Positions 1-11,716 of a DNA stretch of 64,000 nt are shown here, one piece after another. The DNA comes from Cryptomeria japonica (Eukaryota; Streptophyta; Pinopsida; Cupressales; Cupressaceae): contig NC_081414.1 of assembly GCF_030272615.1 (NCBI RefSeq), positions 768,068,153 through 768,132,152 of the forward strand, written 5' to 3'. Made by a program: the position numbers and the translations under genes. The notes beneath the pieces were generated by a model. It did not search any database. It saw nothing but the letters and a program-made list of their open reading frames with translations, and was not told the DNA's origin. How positions within the stretch are numbered: position 1 is the first letter of the stretch; every line of letters begins with the position of its first letter.

Positions 1-92
1 ATCTGAGAAATAATCTGCATCACGCAGAGAGGGAGGATGCTTACACATTAAGACTCCAAAAAGACCAGCTGATGGAATCACCCTTTAAGTAA
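1..92 (+). CDS. Last exon of an unidentified host gene (C-terminus)
   Basis: The plus strand is open from the window edge in the frame beginning at base 3 and stops at TAA 90-92, giving about 29 charged, helix-prone residues that end MESPFK. The reading (HHAEREDAYTLRLQKDQ and onward) has the heptad-like charge pattern of a coiled-coil tail such as those of cytoskeletal proteins, but I cannot name the family. Downstream sequence to about 350 reads as 3' UTR: no long frame, mixed composition, and no TE signature. The 5' exon boundary lies outside the window. What is seen is an open frame and a stop. That it is a host exon is inference from its coding-like composition compared with the AT-rich surroundings. 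Confidence 0.4.
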   Translation, partial: LRNNLHHAEREDAYTLRLQKDQLMESPFK

Positions 93-354
93 GCAAGAGA
101 CTGCTCCAGGCTCCCGATTATATCAAGAGCTTATAGCATATCTTCTGGGCTGGTACAGTTTGTGTGAAAACTCACTGTTCTGTAAACTAGGTGGACAAGT
201 TGTATTCCTATGTAAGACCTTGCCCTACTTGTGGAACTAAACATTGTTTACATTCAACTTGACAAAGAACCCCTGTTCCTTGGCAGTTACACTAATCACT
301 CAATTACAATGCATTCCATAATATAATATGGAGTTATTAGAGTTCAAAATTTGT

Positions 355-690
355 TAGGCTGTGGCCTGTCAGTAAGGTTGGGCGCTTGCTCCCACGATGC
401 TAGATGTTCAAAACCCACCACACTTTCCCCTTCTGATAACTCAGAGTTATAAGGCAATTTACATATTCTGTGTTGGACTGATGGTGAAGCCGTGTGTACT
501 CTACAGTGGTGGTCACATTCTTTAATCTCAAGAGAATGAAAAATTGTAAATAAATATTGAATAATTCATAAGGTAAATGGAAAATTAACCACCACCTGTT
601 ATTCCTGTAAAATGGAATTTCAAGCACCAAGTTGCTATCTCCCTTGGCGGTACCCTTGAAAGCCACCTTTAATCTTTTTAATAAAATGTT
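355..690 (+). mobile_element. Possible tRNA-derived SINE
   Basis: At 361-412 there is a tRNA-like stretch: an A-box-like segment (TGTCAGTAAGGTTGGGCGC) followed about 30 bp later by a B-box-like TGTTCAAAACCC. This is the pol III promoter layout found in plant SINEs. The 3' limit is uncertain, and neither a poly(A)/poly(T) tail nor a TSD was identified with confidence. The long minus-strand ORF here is probably incidental. Confidence 0.3.
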
Positions 691-1207
691 GGCAATCTAA
701 AACATAAATATGCTCTCATTGAAAAAAGAATTGGGGTTCTAAAAGTAGCTTTACACTCCAATTTACCAAGTTTTGTCTTTGGCAGAAACTATGGTGGAAT
801 GCAGCTCAAAAAACCTACTATAGTTTATGGATTACATCATCCTGGCATTAGTGACCAGGCTATTAAATCTATCTTCATAAGTATATGCATGTATAAGGCA
901 AAGAAACGCTAACAGATTGCAGTGAGAAGCCTTTAATTGACAAACAAAACAAAGATTTTCCAATAAAAAGACATTAATACAAATCAGAGCATCAAAATGC
1001 AGAGTACAAACAGAGCTTCTTTTCTAACACTTTTTAACTTGCGGGTGTTCGATGTTTTACAGGCAACATTGAAATCCAAAGTAAGAAACGAATGTGAGAC
1101 AAAATTTGGAAGAAGTGTGTACCTCTAAGAGTGACTTGTGAGATCACACAGGTGCTTCTGAGAGTTGAACCCATGACCTTTGCCATGCTGGATTTTTTCT
1201 ACTGCTT

Positions 1208-1282
1208 TCACCCGGCAAAAGCCTTGGCGGGGTATTTATGATGTTCTGACGTCTGTGTGGCTGCAAGACTGAACGTAAAGAC
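1208..1282 (-). CDS. Possible last exon of an unidentified gene
   Basis: On the minus strand a good splice acceptor (a T-rich run ending TTTTTGCAG, bases 1283-1296) is followed by 24 sense codons in phase 0 and TGA at 1208-1210. The peptide starts VFTFSLAATQ and ends AKAFAG. The stretch is more GC-rich than its surroundings. No upstream exon was found in the window and the family is not recognised. Alternatively it is part of a SINE-like repeat: the adjacent 1160-1190 contains a B-box-like GGGTTCAACTC on the minus strand. Low confidence. Confidence 0.22.
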   Translation of the reverse strand, partial: VFTFSLAATQTSEHHKYPAKAFAG

Positions 1283-1296
1283 CTGCAAAAAGATAT

Positions 1297-3426
1297 ATGC
1301 ATTTTTTTTATTCACTGCCAATTTTAAAGATCCACTCTTCTAAAAACACGTAGACCAATACTGTGCCACGATTGCATATGTTATCCCTTTCAGTTCAATC
1401 GAATGTCATCTCTGATGAAAAGATAGATTTCCTCCTAGATTCTGCTTAGTGCTTCTAAAGTTTTGGCACGGTAACTTAATTAAAGGAAAACTATTATAAA
1501 ATATAATTAAAGTTTTCGGAAGATTGTACAATATGGAGTGGGTTATTTTAAATATATTATCAAAAACTTTATATATATCATGAAATAAAGTATGATTTAA
1601 TGTTTGTAAAACTAATTTTGAATAGAAAATTGTTAAAAAAAATTGTTTGATATATATGATCCATCCTCAAATTCAAGCTTTAGAGAAGAAGTTGAAAAAT
1701 TATAATATTTAGAATATTTGATATGAGGAAGAAAACAATAAAGGAGCATTTTTTTTTAGTTCTTGGAAAAGAGAAAAATGTACTTTTGATACATTTTTTA
1801 TCATAATTTTATATTTATTTTAATTTTGAGTTAAATCAGTATTTGATTAGGGTTATCAATCAATCAATAAATTGTCTATTCATCTTTCTAATCTAGTGTT
1901 CATTAATTTGTATATTCCTTCTTGCATCCATTTGTACCTCTTGAACACAATCACTATTATAATATTGTATCTTGGACAAGATTGTTGTCATAGTAGTATC
2001 TACCTAATGCAAAAATTCACTTCCCACTTTTTTAACTAACCAAATTAAAATTATTTTCAAACTATTCATGAGATTGCATTCGAAATTATCAAAATCAGAG
2101 TCTAGGTTGTCATATTTAAAAACATGCCTTAGGTAACTAATCATAACAAAGAAAGAAATCATTAGAGCATCAATTTACAATCAAAGAAAACATTAGGTAG
2201 TTATATTGAGATAATTTGTTAGAATGAGCCCTATACTGAATATGTAATTTCGCACAAGAGCGCACCACTTGTCAATATGTAATTATGTTGGGATAATTTG
2301 TCAAAATGAGCCCACAACATGGGTATGCAAATTTTACTATTATATAATTTCTTACTTTGAGATGAATGCGAATCTAAAATGAGCATCTCTTTCAAATAAT
2401 ATGAACCTTCTCATCCAACACATGGAAGATAAATATTCTAACATTTCAAAAGGATATCTAGTCTAGTAATGTACCATACTTGGAATTTTATCACATTCTT
2501 ATGTTTAGTATTAGTGATCAATTGAAAACTATAAAATAGAGAAAACGTATGAATGAGTAGCTTCTATCACCACAAGTGAAATAGGCACAAATAACGCTTA
2601 CAGTTTAAATTATCTACAAAAACTAAAAGATTAAAAAAGAAATAAGGGTTAGAAATTATATTTATATGAAAAGTGATATATGAAAAATATTTTGTTTGAT
2701 GCAACAATATATTATGGTGCATCTAGTATGTCCATACAGTTCCATTTGATTATGAGAAACATGATATGACACATTCCATTTTTAAAATTTCTATAAATCA
2801 GTTATGGCTCAACTATTTTTAGTATAGATAGGGTCATTATCAAACTAGTTAGTGTATCGCGCTTTCTAGGTTGACCCATTCACACTTGTGAAGTCTCCAA
2901 TTAGGGAATTTTTAGTTTTTGTCTCGTTTCATATGTTTAAGACACATATACTTGCGTCTTGATACACGTGTCTCATACACATTACACATGCTCTCACACT
3001 TTCCATATGAGCTAACATGTGTTGCACATTTAGAGGGGTAGTTAGATATCCAGTTGTGTCTCCCTAGCTCTTCGTCCTTGCCTTTATATGCAAGGTTGAT
3101 CATTGTACATTTTTACTCAATTTTATTGATATACATGTTTCGTGTGCTTATTATTCACTTGTGGAAGATACCATTGAATATTGGCTACTCCAACATAATA
3201 TCATAGCCCTGAATAGCAAGTTCCTTCAAAGGTTTAAATGAATCCAACACTCATCCCTATCAATGGAGAATTGTGGAGGCAAATGGAAATAACCATTGAG
3301 TCCAATAGGTCTAAGAAATGAAGAATAGTCTTTCATTTGGTGAAATATGATAAGTTTAAATTTGCATAAAATAAGTTACTCCTATATTAGATTTCCACAG
3401 TCCATTTGAGCCTTGTTCATTCCCAC
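1297..3426. other. AT-rich intergenic sequence, nothing recognised
   Basis: Very AT-rich with short frames only. Neither strand shows a protein motif, LTR ends or a clear repeat. Confidence 0.6.
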
Positions 3427-3771
3427 CAATTCCAATGGTGAATAACACCTATATGTTAGCTTATGGAATTTAAGGATCTATTGATATCAGCAAAGGAAAA
3501 ATCAATGATATACTTTATGTTCCTTCATTATCCAATAATTTTATTTCAAATTACTAGATCACACGTAGTTGCACAAAGAAAATAATTGAGTACACACCAA
3601 ATTTAGTGATCATCCAAATTTGCAAAGAAGACACAACATTGCTACAAGACATGCTAATCAAGATTTGAAGATTGTATTCCTCTTCATACTTTGATTCGAT
3701 CAACTTTGATAATGGTTTGAGTATGGATGACATGGATACCTTCAACATGCAAAAGGAGATATAATTTTCTT
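3427..3771 (+). pseudogene. Decayed Ty1/Copia fragment (protease / GAG-pre-integrase region)
   Basis: One plus-strand frame, read through several stops, shows the Copia landmark GKINDILYVPSLSNNFIS at about 3493-3550. This corresponds to the G-x-I-x-D-V-L-Y-V-P-x-L motif just after the aspartic protease. The downstream sequence (ITRSCTKKIIEYTP and onward) fits the start of the GAG-pre-integrase region. The preceding DSG active site, integrase and RT were not found, so this is an isolated relic. Sequence on to about 4290 may be continued decay but carries no motif I can defend. Confidence 0.5.
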
Positions 3772-5032
3772 ATCTAAACCTTGGAGTTCTATCCTCCTCA
3801 TTTTTTCCTACACCTTACACTAATACTATATCTCCAAGCCACCTCCTGCTTCTTTGAGATTGTGTGTTCCTATCTTTGGTTCCTCATGATTTAGGGTAGC
3901 AAGTTCTTCAGATTAATATTTTTTATATAGTTGATTGGGATAATTAATTGATAGGAATATCGAACTTGTTTAGTGAATCCCATTTTATAGAGGTAGTAGA
4001 CACTTTTGATGATAGCCACATCAATGTTGTTGTCACCATATTGATATATTTGAATCATGTTCTACTTCAATCTTCACATAAATAATTTAAGTAGCTTTTG
4101 ATGATCTCATTATTCTTTTGGATCTTGTGCATCACTTATAGACTTACATTCTTCTCAAATAGGAAAATTTTGTGCACCTATCAAAAAAACTATTTCTTCC
4201 ATGAGGAAGAAATGTTATTTAGCATTCATGGATCATATTTAGCATTCAATGCCAAGCATCTACCAATACTACAAAAGGAATATTGAGGGGAGGTTGCATA
4301 GTTTCTCTTCTCATCTCAATTTTGGGAGGGAGTGTTTCTTTGCATGGAGGTTTTTCCTTTTGGGTAAGTGCGTGGAAATAGGGGACCAAAAGGCCGTATT
4401 AAGATTTCTATTTTTGAAATTAGATAATACTGATCTTGGATGAGAAATTGAAGATAGTTGTGCTCCAAATTTTAAGCTACAACAAGAACAAGAGTTGCAG
4501 TGCTCTAAATCTACTTTCTAAAATACTCTCTCTTTCAATGTGGAGATTAAGGGGTTCAAATAAGGGGCCACACAAAAGATCCTATTTTTATCAAAAAACA
4601 TAACACAGTGTCTAGTGTGGTCCCCATAAAATGTTAACTTTTTTCCAGTATTTCAAAAACCATTTAATTAAAAAAGTTAACTAACATTGTGTAGTTTATG
4701 CCTGATGTTTTTGCTAATTTTTAATGAAATATACAACTTTTTACTAATTTTTAAAGTGGACACATCCTAAATAAACCAAAAATCTGATTGTTCAGACACC
4801 TAATTTTTATGGAAACTAATTTAAAATAAATTAAAAACCTATGTATAAAATAGACTCTAGTTTTTAAAAATGCAATTTATTTGAAATATGATGAACGAGT
4901 AAAAAATGAAGCCAAAAATACTATATGTAGGTTGTTGAAAAAAATCGAGACACGAATAAATGGCATTAAAGATCAAAACCTTAACATAATCAAAACATGA
5001 AAAAATAATGGTTAGAAAGCTAAGAGAGATCT
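3772..5032. other. Intergenic, no gene recognised
   Basis: AT-rich sequence with only short frames (for example around 4098-4443) that lack recognisable motifs. It ends at the TSD of the chromovirus element. Confidence 0.55.
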
Positions 5033-5037
5033 TAATG

Positions 5038-5819
5038 TGATGCAGGAGCATCCCCAATTCACAACAATCTTGCACCAACCAAAAACATTTTCTTTTCTGT
5101 TTTGTTTTTTGTTTGCAGTTTCAGTTTTTCCTTTTTGTGTGTCCCAATTTTGGCTCACCAGATCCTGTGGAGTTGGATTCTACTTGAAGACTTGATCATC
5201 TTTCTGGCTTTCAAACCGCATCTCTTTTGGATCACTTTCCGGCAAGATATCGCTACCGGTTTTCATGACAATTTCTTGTTACCGGTTCCTTTGTTACCGG
5301 TTGCCTGAGACCTATTCTGGTGATCTATCGAAACCCATTTCGAAGCTTGTGGAGCCTTGAATTTTGATCTCAATGTTTCTTGGCGTGCGTTCGACCTTCT
5401 ACGTTTCACCCCTTTGGATTTTTCAGAGGAATCTCTTGGTAGAGGCCGACCTTGTTCATTTTGCACGTTAGGTCGTGTTCTTCGGGTTTTGATCCCTTTT
5501 GGGTTTTGATCCCTTTTGGGCCGACTAGATCCTTTGGATCAATATATATATATTTGTGATCAATTAGAGAACTAAGAAGTATTAGATAGATAAGTTGTGC
5601 CTAGAAGATAGATCTTTCATTTCAAGGTCCCAGTGTGACCTATTCTACTAGGCCTGTGTGTCGGTATGTTGTAACCCGGTTGTTACCGGTTGGATATAAT
5701 CAAATTTCATGCAATAAAACTATCTGTTCTGCATTGCCTCCATCATATATGTGTGTTTACTCTTGCTGACCAGTTGGGACTGATCTCCTTGAGGTCCCTC
5801 CTTGCCAATGACTGCTTCA
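5038..5819 (+). repeat. 5' LTR of the chromovirus
   Basis: Begins TGATGCAGGAGCATCC and ends GACTGCTTCA, matching 10478-11250. A candidate TATA region (ATATATATA) lies at about 5541-5551. A short local duplication of GGTTTTGATCCCTTTT at about 5487-5518 is absent from the 3' copy and explains part of the length difference. Confidence 0.93.
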
Positions 5820-5821
5820 AG

Positions 5822-5833
5822 TGGTATCAAAGC
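5822..5833 (+). other. Primer binding site (initiator tRNA-Met type)
   Basis: TGGTATCAAAGC lies two bases inside the 5' LTR end. It differs by one base from the usual plant tRNA-iMet PBS TGGTATCAGAGC (G to A). Confidence 0.8.
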
Positions 5834-5928
5834 GAAGTTTTGTTCCGGAGGTTGCGTGTCCTGAATTTTTGTGTTAGGGTGGCGGATTGCAGATCCGACC
5901 TACAACTACAGAGGACTAGCATGGACCA

Positions 5929-7010
5929 ATGGTGCGAAGAGGAATTAGGAATGGTGTAGTGTGTGGGAATGTAGGCCCTATTGTAATGGAGATGTTGTGA
6001 GGAATAGCAACTTGGTTAGAAGCCATGGAGACAACCCAGAGAAGAGGTTGACATATCGAGTATGTGGGCGAAGCTGAAGGAGAAGAAGCCCCGACAAAAT
6101 AAGTGAACCTACCGGCAGTTGATCTGGAGGAGGAAAGGTTTTTAAGGGTTTTGACTAGGGCAAACACTAAACCTCATTTTACCCCACCAGAATATGATGG
6201 GAAGTTAGATTCGGATGAATTGATGGATTGGATCTCGAAGATGGAAAAGTATTTTGATTTTGAAAAACACTACAGAAGAGAGGAAGGTGAAATATGTATG
6301 TATCTGGTTGAAAGGTCATGCATCTCTTTGGTGGGAGAACTTGCAAGTTGATAGGAAAAGAAGAGGTAAAGAAAAGATTAAGACATGGGATAGGATGATT
6401 GCTAAGTTAAAATCAAATTTTATCCCGGTGAATTATCAAGTAGATTTCTTCTGAAAGTTGTAGAATTTGAGACAGAAGGAATCTAGTGTGAAGGAGTACA
6501 CCAAAGCATTTTACAAGTTGAACGTCACATCTGGACATGTTGATGATGAAGTTGAACAAATCGCAAGATATTTGAACGGATTGTGGATGTCTATACAAGA
6601 TGAACTTAGTATGATCAAATTGGAGAGTGTTGAAGAGGCTTACCAGTATGCAATAAAGGCTGAAGAGAAATTGAACAAAAGGCATGAGCAGAGACAGAGA
6701 GGTAGAGGTGGAAGGTTTATCGGAGGAAGATTTCAAGGAGGAAGAGGATATACTGGAGGAAGAGGAACCAGTACAAATTAGAACAAGGACAAGGAAGTGA
6801 GCAAGGAAGGTAATTCATACTGGAAGGATGATAGAAATTTCTACCGGAGGAGAGAACTGGATGGTTACCAGAATTAGAACTTTGGAAGACAAGAAAAAAG
6901 GACATTCAGAGCAATCTGCTCTAAATATGGAGGAGAAGGACACCGTGCATTTAAATGTAAGAAGACAGAGGCTACTGGAAGAGCAACAGTGGTGGAAGAA
7001 AACCCCATAA
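5929..7010 (+). pseudogene. Chromovirus gag remnant
   Basis: The frame from ATG 5929 runs through several stops into a recognisable retrotransposon Gag core (about 6103-6450: FTPPEYDGKLDSDELMDWI, then a W-rich helical segment). A frameshift lies near 6300 and another near 6455. A Gly/Arg-rich stretch (about 6690-6780) precedes the nucleocapsid zinc knuckle at 6917-6958. In the knuckle the pattern CX2CX4HX4C is broken because the second Cys codon is TAT (Tyr), a single G-to-A change from TGT. No functional Gag could be made. Confidence 0.85.
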
Positions 7011-7025
7011 AATCAGACAAGAGAA

Positions 7026-7400
7026 TTGTTGATGATGAGAAGAGATTTGTTTTATGCCAAAGGAGATGAAGAACCCTTCCAAAGGAAGAACCTATTCAAG
7101 ACTAGATGTAAGGCATCCTGTAAGTGTTGTAAAGTTGTTATTGATAGTGGTAGTTCAGATAATCTTGTTTCAGAAGAGATGGTGAATAAGTTGAAATTGG
7201 AGAGATTAAACACCCTAAGCCTTATCAAATAGCATGGATTCAAGATGAACATAAGTTGTTAGTAAGTGAACAACGTTTAGTAAATTGAAAATTGGGAATT
7301 ATCATGATGAAGTTTTGTGTGATATTATGCCTATGGATATTTGTCATCTTTTGTTGGGAAGACCTTGGTAGTTTGATAGATAGGCAATACATGATGGGAG
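7026..7400 (+). pseudogene. Chromovirus aspartic protease remnant
   Basis: The active-site motif VVIDSGSSDNLVS is present with the catalytic Asp at 7143-7145, in the expected place between the zinc knuckle and RT. The downstream conserved hydrophobic-G-RPW segment (LLLGRPW-like) is visible at about 7350-7372 but in a frame broken by stops. Confidence 0.8.
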
Positions 7401-7419
7401 GAAGAATGCATACACTATT

Positions 7420-8470
7420 GTGGCCAATGGGATGAAGCAAACCTTGTTGCCTTTGGAGGAACCTTTGAAGAATGAAATCTGTACAAATACCATAATTTGT
7501 CTAGTAGATGGAAGGAAGTTCATGGATGGACTAAGACATGAGAATGTGTGTTTTGCCTTAATTCCTAAGAAGACTGAGAAACCAGAACCAGAAGGAGAAC
7601 ACTCGACAGAGATAAGAGATTTGTTGACAGAGTATGAGGACATCATTTCAAATAATGTACCTAATGGATTGCCACCTATTAGAAGTATTAGTCATTGCAT
7701 GGAGCTGGTTCCCATAGCTAGTTTGCCTAACAAAGTTGCACACCGGTTGACACTTGCAGAGAATGAAGAACTAAATAGACAAGTGCGAGAGCTATTGGAG
7801 AAAGGTTTGATCAGGGAAAGTCTGAGTCCTTGTGCAATACCAACAGTATTAGCACCTAAGAACAATGGAGAATGGAGGATGTGTACCGATTCAAGAGCAA
7901 TAAACAAGATCACAATGAAATATTGATTTCCTTTGCCTAGGATGGATGACATAATGTATTGCTTGAGTGGAGAGAAATACTTTACAAAGATAGATTTGAA
8001 GATTGGATATCATCATATCAAGATCAGAGAAGGTGATGAGTGGAAGACAACATTTAAGACAAATGAAGGACTATATGAATCGTTGGTTATGCCTTTTGGA
8101 TTGACTAATTCGTAGAGTACTTTCATGAGGCTGATGAATGAGGTATTGAAGAAATTCTTGGGTAAGTTTGTTATTGTGTATTTGGATGACATTCAGATTT
8201 TCAATAGAACAAAAGAGGAGCATTTGTTGCAGTTAAAACAATTTTTACAGAGGTTGAGATAAGAGAAGTTGTTGATCAATATCAAGAAGTGCACTTTCAT
8301 GAAGGATGAGTTAGTTTATTTGTGTTTTGTGATATCTGAGGATGGTTTGAAGATGGACCCTGAGAAAGTGAAATCCATTGTTGAGTGGCCTACACCAGAA
8401 AGCATTGGAGAGGTAAGATCATTTCATGGATTGGCTAGTTTTTACCAAAAATTAATCTGAAATTTCAGTT
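7420..8470 (+). pseudogene. Chromovirus reverse transcriptase remnant
   Basis: Gypsy RT blocks follow in order: a LLEKGLIRESLSPCAIPTVL segment near 7790-7850, EWRMCTDSRAINKIT near 7869-7915, [16 protein letters not shown] near 7978-8025, [10 protein letters not shown] near 8086-8115, and the catalytic box VYLDDI at 8176-8193. In-frame stops occur at about 7924 (CGA-like TGA), 8113 (TAG) and 8260 (TAA), each one transition from a sense codon. The two catalytic Asp codons (8185-8190) are intact. Confidence 0.9.
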
Positions 8471-8568
8471 TAGTTTGTAACCCTATGACTGAGACCATGA
8501 GGGGAGATAGGGAGGAATTCAAGTGGACCACCAGAGCAAACAAAAGTTTTAAATTGTTGAAATAGAAA

Positions 8569-8960
8569 GTGACTGAGCAGCCTGTGTTGGCTTTACGGAA
8601 TTTCAATAGGGTATTTCAAGTGGATTGTGATGCAAGTGGAACAACAATAGGAGCAATTTTAAGTCAAGAAGGGAGATCAATAACATATTTCAGTGAGAAA
8701 TTGAATGATGTCCGGAAGAGATATTCAATGTATAATCACGAATTTTATGTCATCGTTCAAGCCTTGAATAAATGGAGACATTACTTGTTTCCTGAGGAGT
8801 TTGTGTTGTATACAGATCATCAAGCTTTGTAGTATTTGAACAACCAGAGTAAGTTGAATCAGAGACATATGAGATGGGTAGAGTTCTTGCAAAGTTACAC
8901 CTTTGTGTTGAAGCATAGAAGTGGGAAATCTAATAAAGTTGTTGATGCATTGAGCACGAG
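8569..8960 (+). pseudogene. Chromovirus RNase H remnant
   Basis: The RT-associated RNase H domain is recognisable: [18 protein letters not shown] (first catalytic Asp), [15 protein letters not shown] (catalytic Glu) and VLYTDHQAL (Asp), followed after a TAG by LNQRHMRWVEFLQSY and HRSGKSNKVVDAL. The order and spacing match Ty3/Gypsy RNase H. Confidence 0.88.
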
Positions 8961-9990
8961 AAGGAATTTGCTAACAAAGATGAGAGTGACAGTATTAGAA
9001 TTTGAAGATTTGAAGACCTTGTATGATGAAGACCCAAATTTTGCAGAACCTTGGAATTCATGTAGAGAACCGGTTATGGTTGATAGGAGCAAATGGTTGG
9101 ATGATTTCATTCAGGATGGGATGTTATTCAAGGGAGTTCAGTTATGCATACCTAAGAGTTCCATGAGAAAGAACATAATCAAAGAGAAACATAGTGGAGG
9201 TTTAGCTCGACATTTTGGCATTGATAAAATAGTTGCATTGGTAAGTGAGCAGTACTTTTGGCCCCTGGTTCATAAGGATGTTAAGAGACATGTACAGAGT
9301 TCTAGAGTTTGTCAAGTTGCCAAAGGTAGTAGTCAGAATGTAGGATTGTATAAACCTTTGACAGTGCCAGTAAGACCTTGGGAGGATATAAGAATGGATT
9401 TTGTACTTGGATTACCTAAGACATTGAGAGGGAATGATTCTATATTTGTGGTAGTGGATAGATTTTCAAAGATGGCTCATTTCATACCTTGTAAGAAGAC
9501 ATCAGATGCATTGCATGTAGCAGACCTATTTTTCAAGGAAGTGGTAAGATTGCATGGATTACCTAAGAGCATAGTTTCAAACAAAGACACTAAGTTTGTT
9601 GGCTATTTTTTGAGAACACTTTGGAGGAAGATGAAGACAGATTTGAATTTTAGTTCTACTTTTCATCCACAGACTGATGGACAGATAGAAGTAGTTAACC
9701 GGAGTTTGGGAAACCTGTTGAGATTTTTAGTGGGAGATAAAACCGGAAGTTGGGATTTGATCCTTGCACAAGCAAATTTTGCCTATAATAATTCAGTGAA
9801 TAGAAGTACCATAAAAATACCTTATGAGATTGTTCCCGGAGTGCATCCTAGAGGAATAGTAGAATTGAGAGACTTTAGTAATGAAGACCGAAAGATTTCA
9901 GAAGTAGAATAATTTGCAGATCACATGGCAACATTGCATATTCAAGTTAGACAATATTTGGAAGACATGAATAGCAAATATAAGGAGAAG
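8961..9990 (+). pseudogene. Chromovirus integrase remnant
   Basis: A long open stretch up to the TAA at 9910-9912 covers the integrase. The H2C2 zinc-binding domain is visible (HSGGLARHFG, then RVCQVAKG), but the first Cys of the CX2C pair is replaced by Ser. The DDE core is recognisable: WEDIRMDFV (first Asp), IVSNKDTKF (second Asp) and TDGQIEVVNRS (Glu), with all three catalytic residues retained. A stop at 9910 interrupts the C-terminal domain. Confidence 0.9.
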
Positions 9991-10035
9991 GCAGATTAGA
10001 AGAGGAGACATAAGGAATTTGAAGTTGGCAATGAA

Positions 10036-10425
10036 GTGATGGTATATTTAAGAAAAGAGAGATTCTCAGTTGGAACTTATAATAAGTTGAAGATGAAGAA
10101 GTTTGGACCCTATAAAATCTTGAGGAAGTTCAGTTCTGGAAATGCATATGAAATAGAGCTACTGGATAATCTAAGTATTACACCTATATTCAACATTACA
10201 GATCTTCATGAGTACCACGACCCAAAATTCAATGAGGAAAGTGTTTTAGGCCTTGTGAGACAATTACCTCGAAAGGAAATAGATCAGATTGAAGAGATTT
10301 TCGATAGCAGGATTGGGCGTAGTACCCGAAACAGTTAGTACAAAGAATATCTTGTGAAGTAGAAGAGCAGACCAGTTGAAGACTCATCTTGGATTTCTTA
10401 GGAAAAGGTAGACCGTCTTGGTTTC
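10036..10425 (+). pseudogene. Integrase C-terminal region and chromodomain remnant
   Basis: An integrase GPY-like segment (FGPYKILRKFSSGNAYEIELL) is followed by a chromodomain: IEEIFDSRIGRSTR, then EYLVK-stop-K (the TAG replaces the conserved Trp codon TGG) and RPVEDSSWIS. The chromodomain C-terminal to integrase places the element among chromoviruses. Three in-frame TAG codons lie within it. Confidence 0.85.
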
Positions 10426-10477
10426 CCTCTGACCCCAGTAAAGTGAGAGGCTCACTTTTTCATTAACCCCGAATGTC

Positions 10478-11250
10478 TGATGCAGGAGCATCCCTGGTTT
10501 ACAACAATCTTGCATCAACCAAAAACATTTTCTTTTATGTTTTGTTTTATGTTTGCAGTTTCAATTTTTCCTTTCTATGTGTCCCAGTTTTGCCTCACTC
10601 GATCCTAGTTGGATTCTACTTGAAGACTTGATCATATTTATGGCTTTCAAACCGCATCTCTTTTGGATCACTTTCCGACAACATATTGCTACCGGTTTTT
10701 ATGACAGTTTCTTGTTACCGATTGTCTGAGACCTATTCTGGTGATCTATCGGAACTCATTCTGAATCTTGCAGACCCTTGAATTTTGATCTCGATGTTTC
10801 TTGACATGTGGCTGACCTTCTACATTTCACCCCTTTGTATTTTTCAGAGGAATCTCTTGGCGGGGGCCAACCTTGTTCATTTTGCACGTTAGGTCTTGTT
10901 CTTCAAGTTTTGATCCCTTTTGGGCTGACTGGATCCTTTGGATCGATATATATACTTGTAATCATGCTTTAGAATGTAATCAATCAAAGAACTAAGAAGT
11001 ATCAGATAGATAGACTATTCCTAGAAGATAGATCTTTTGTTTCAAGGTCCCAGTGTGACCTATTCTACTAGGCTTGTGTGTTGGTATGTTGTAACTCAGT
11101 TATTACCGGTTGGATGTAATCAAATTTCATGCAATAAAACTATCTGTTATGCATTGCCTCCATCATATCTGTGTGTTTCTGTTGTGTTTACTCTTGTTGA
11201 CTAGTTGGGATTGATCTCCTTGAGGTCCCTCCTCGTCGATGACTGCTTCA
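10478..11250 (+). repeat. 3' LTR of the chromovirus
   Basis: Begins TGATGCAGGAGCATCC and ends GACTGCTTCA, followed by the TSD TAATG. No strong polypurine tract touches its 5' edge. The nearest purine run is AAAGTGAGAGG at about 10440-10450. Confidence 0.93.
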
Positions 11251-11564
11251 TAATGTTATTGTGGTATTTTTTAATCCACATTAAGTGATGTGCAAGCTTG
11301 ATGGACAACATGCTCAACATTGTGTCCCTTTTCTAAAATCTATAAAAAATACAAATATGGTCATTGAAATGTTAGTCCAACCATTTGACTTTGATGCCGA
11401 AGGAAAATCCAACCTTAAGGTTGGAAATTCCCAAAACAAGGAATAATGTGAGTGCATTATAACACACTCACATTCCTATGGAGAAAAATGTTCAGCCCAC
11501 ACTCCCTTCCTTTCTCTTTATATAAACCTAAGTGCATCATAAATCACTCATGTTTGTGTCAGAG

Positions 11565-11713
<149 letters not shown>

Positions 11714-11716
11714 TGA

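Larger units (their letters stand above)
5038..11250 (+). mobile_element. Ty3/Gypsy chromovirus, complete but inactivated
   Basis: A 6.2-kb LTR retrotransposon delimited by TG...CA LTRs and a perfect TSD TAATG (5033-5037 and 11251-11255). The internal order is PBS, gag with zinc knuckle, protease, RT, RNase H, integrase, chromodomain, which is the Ty3/Gypsy chromovirus order. The coding region carries many in-frame stops and several frameshifts, so it cannot be autonomous. Most stops are explained by C-to-T or G-to-A change (CGA to TGA, CAG to TAG, CAA to TAA, TGG to TAG), as expected of a methylated element decaying by deamination. The two LTRs look roughly 90 percent identical by eye, so the insertion is not recent. 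Confidence 0.93.

Noticed and set aside
2912-3103. Minus-strand ORF with several Cys residues
   Set aside because: No recognised motif or repeatable spacing, and AT-rich surroundings. Likely chance.
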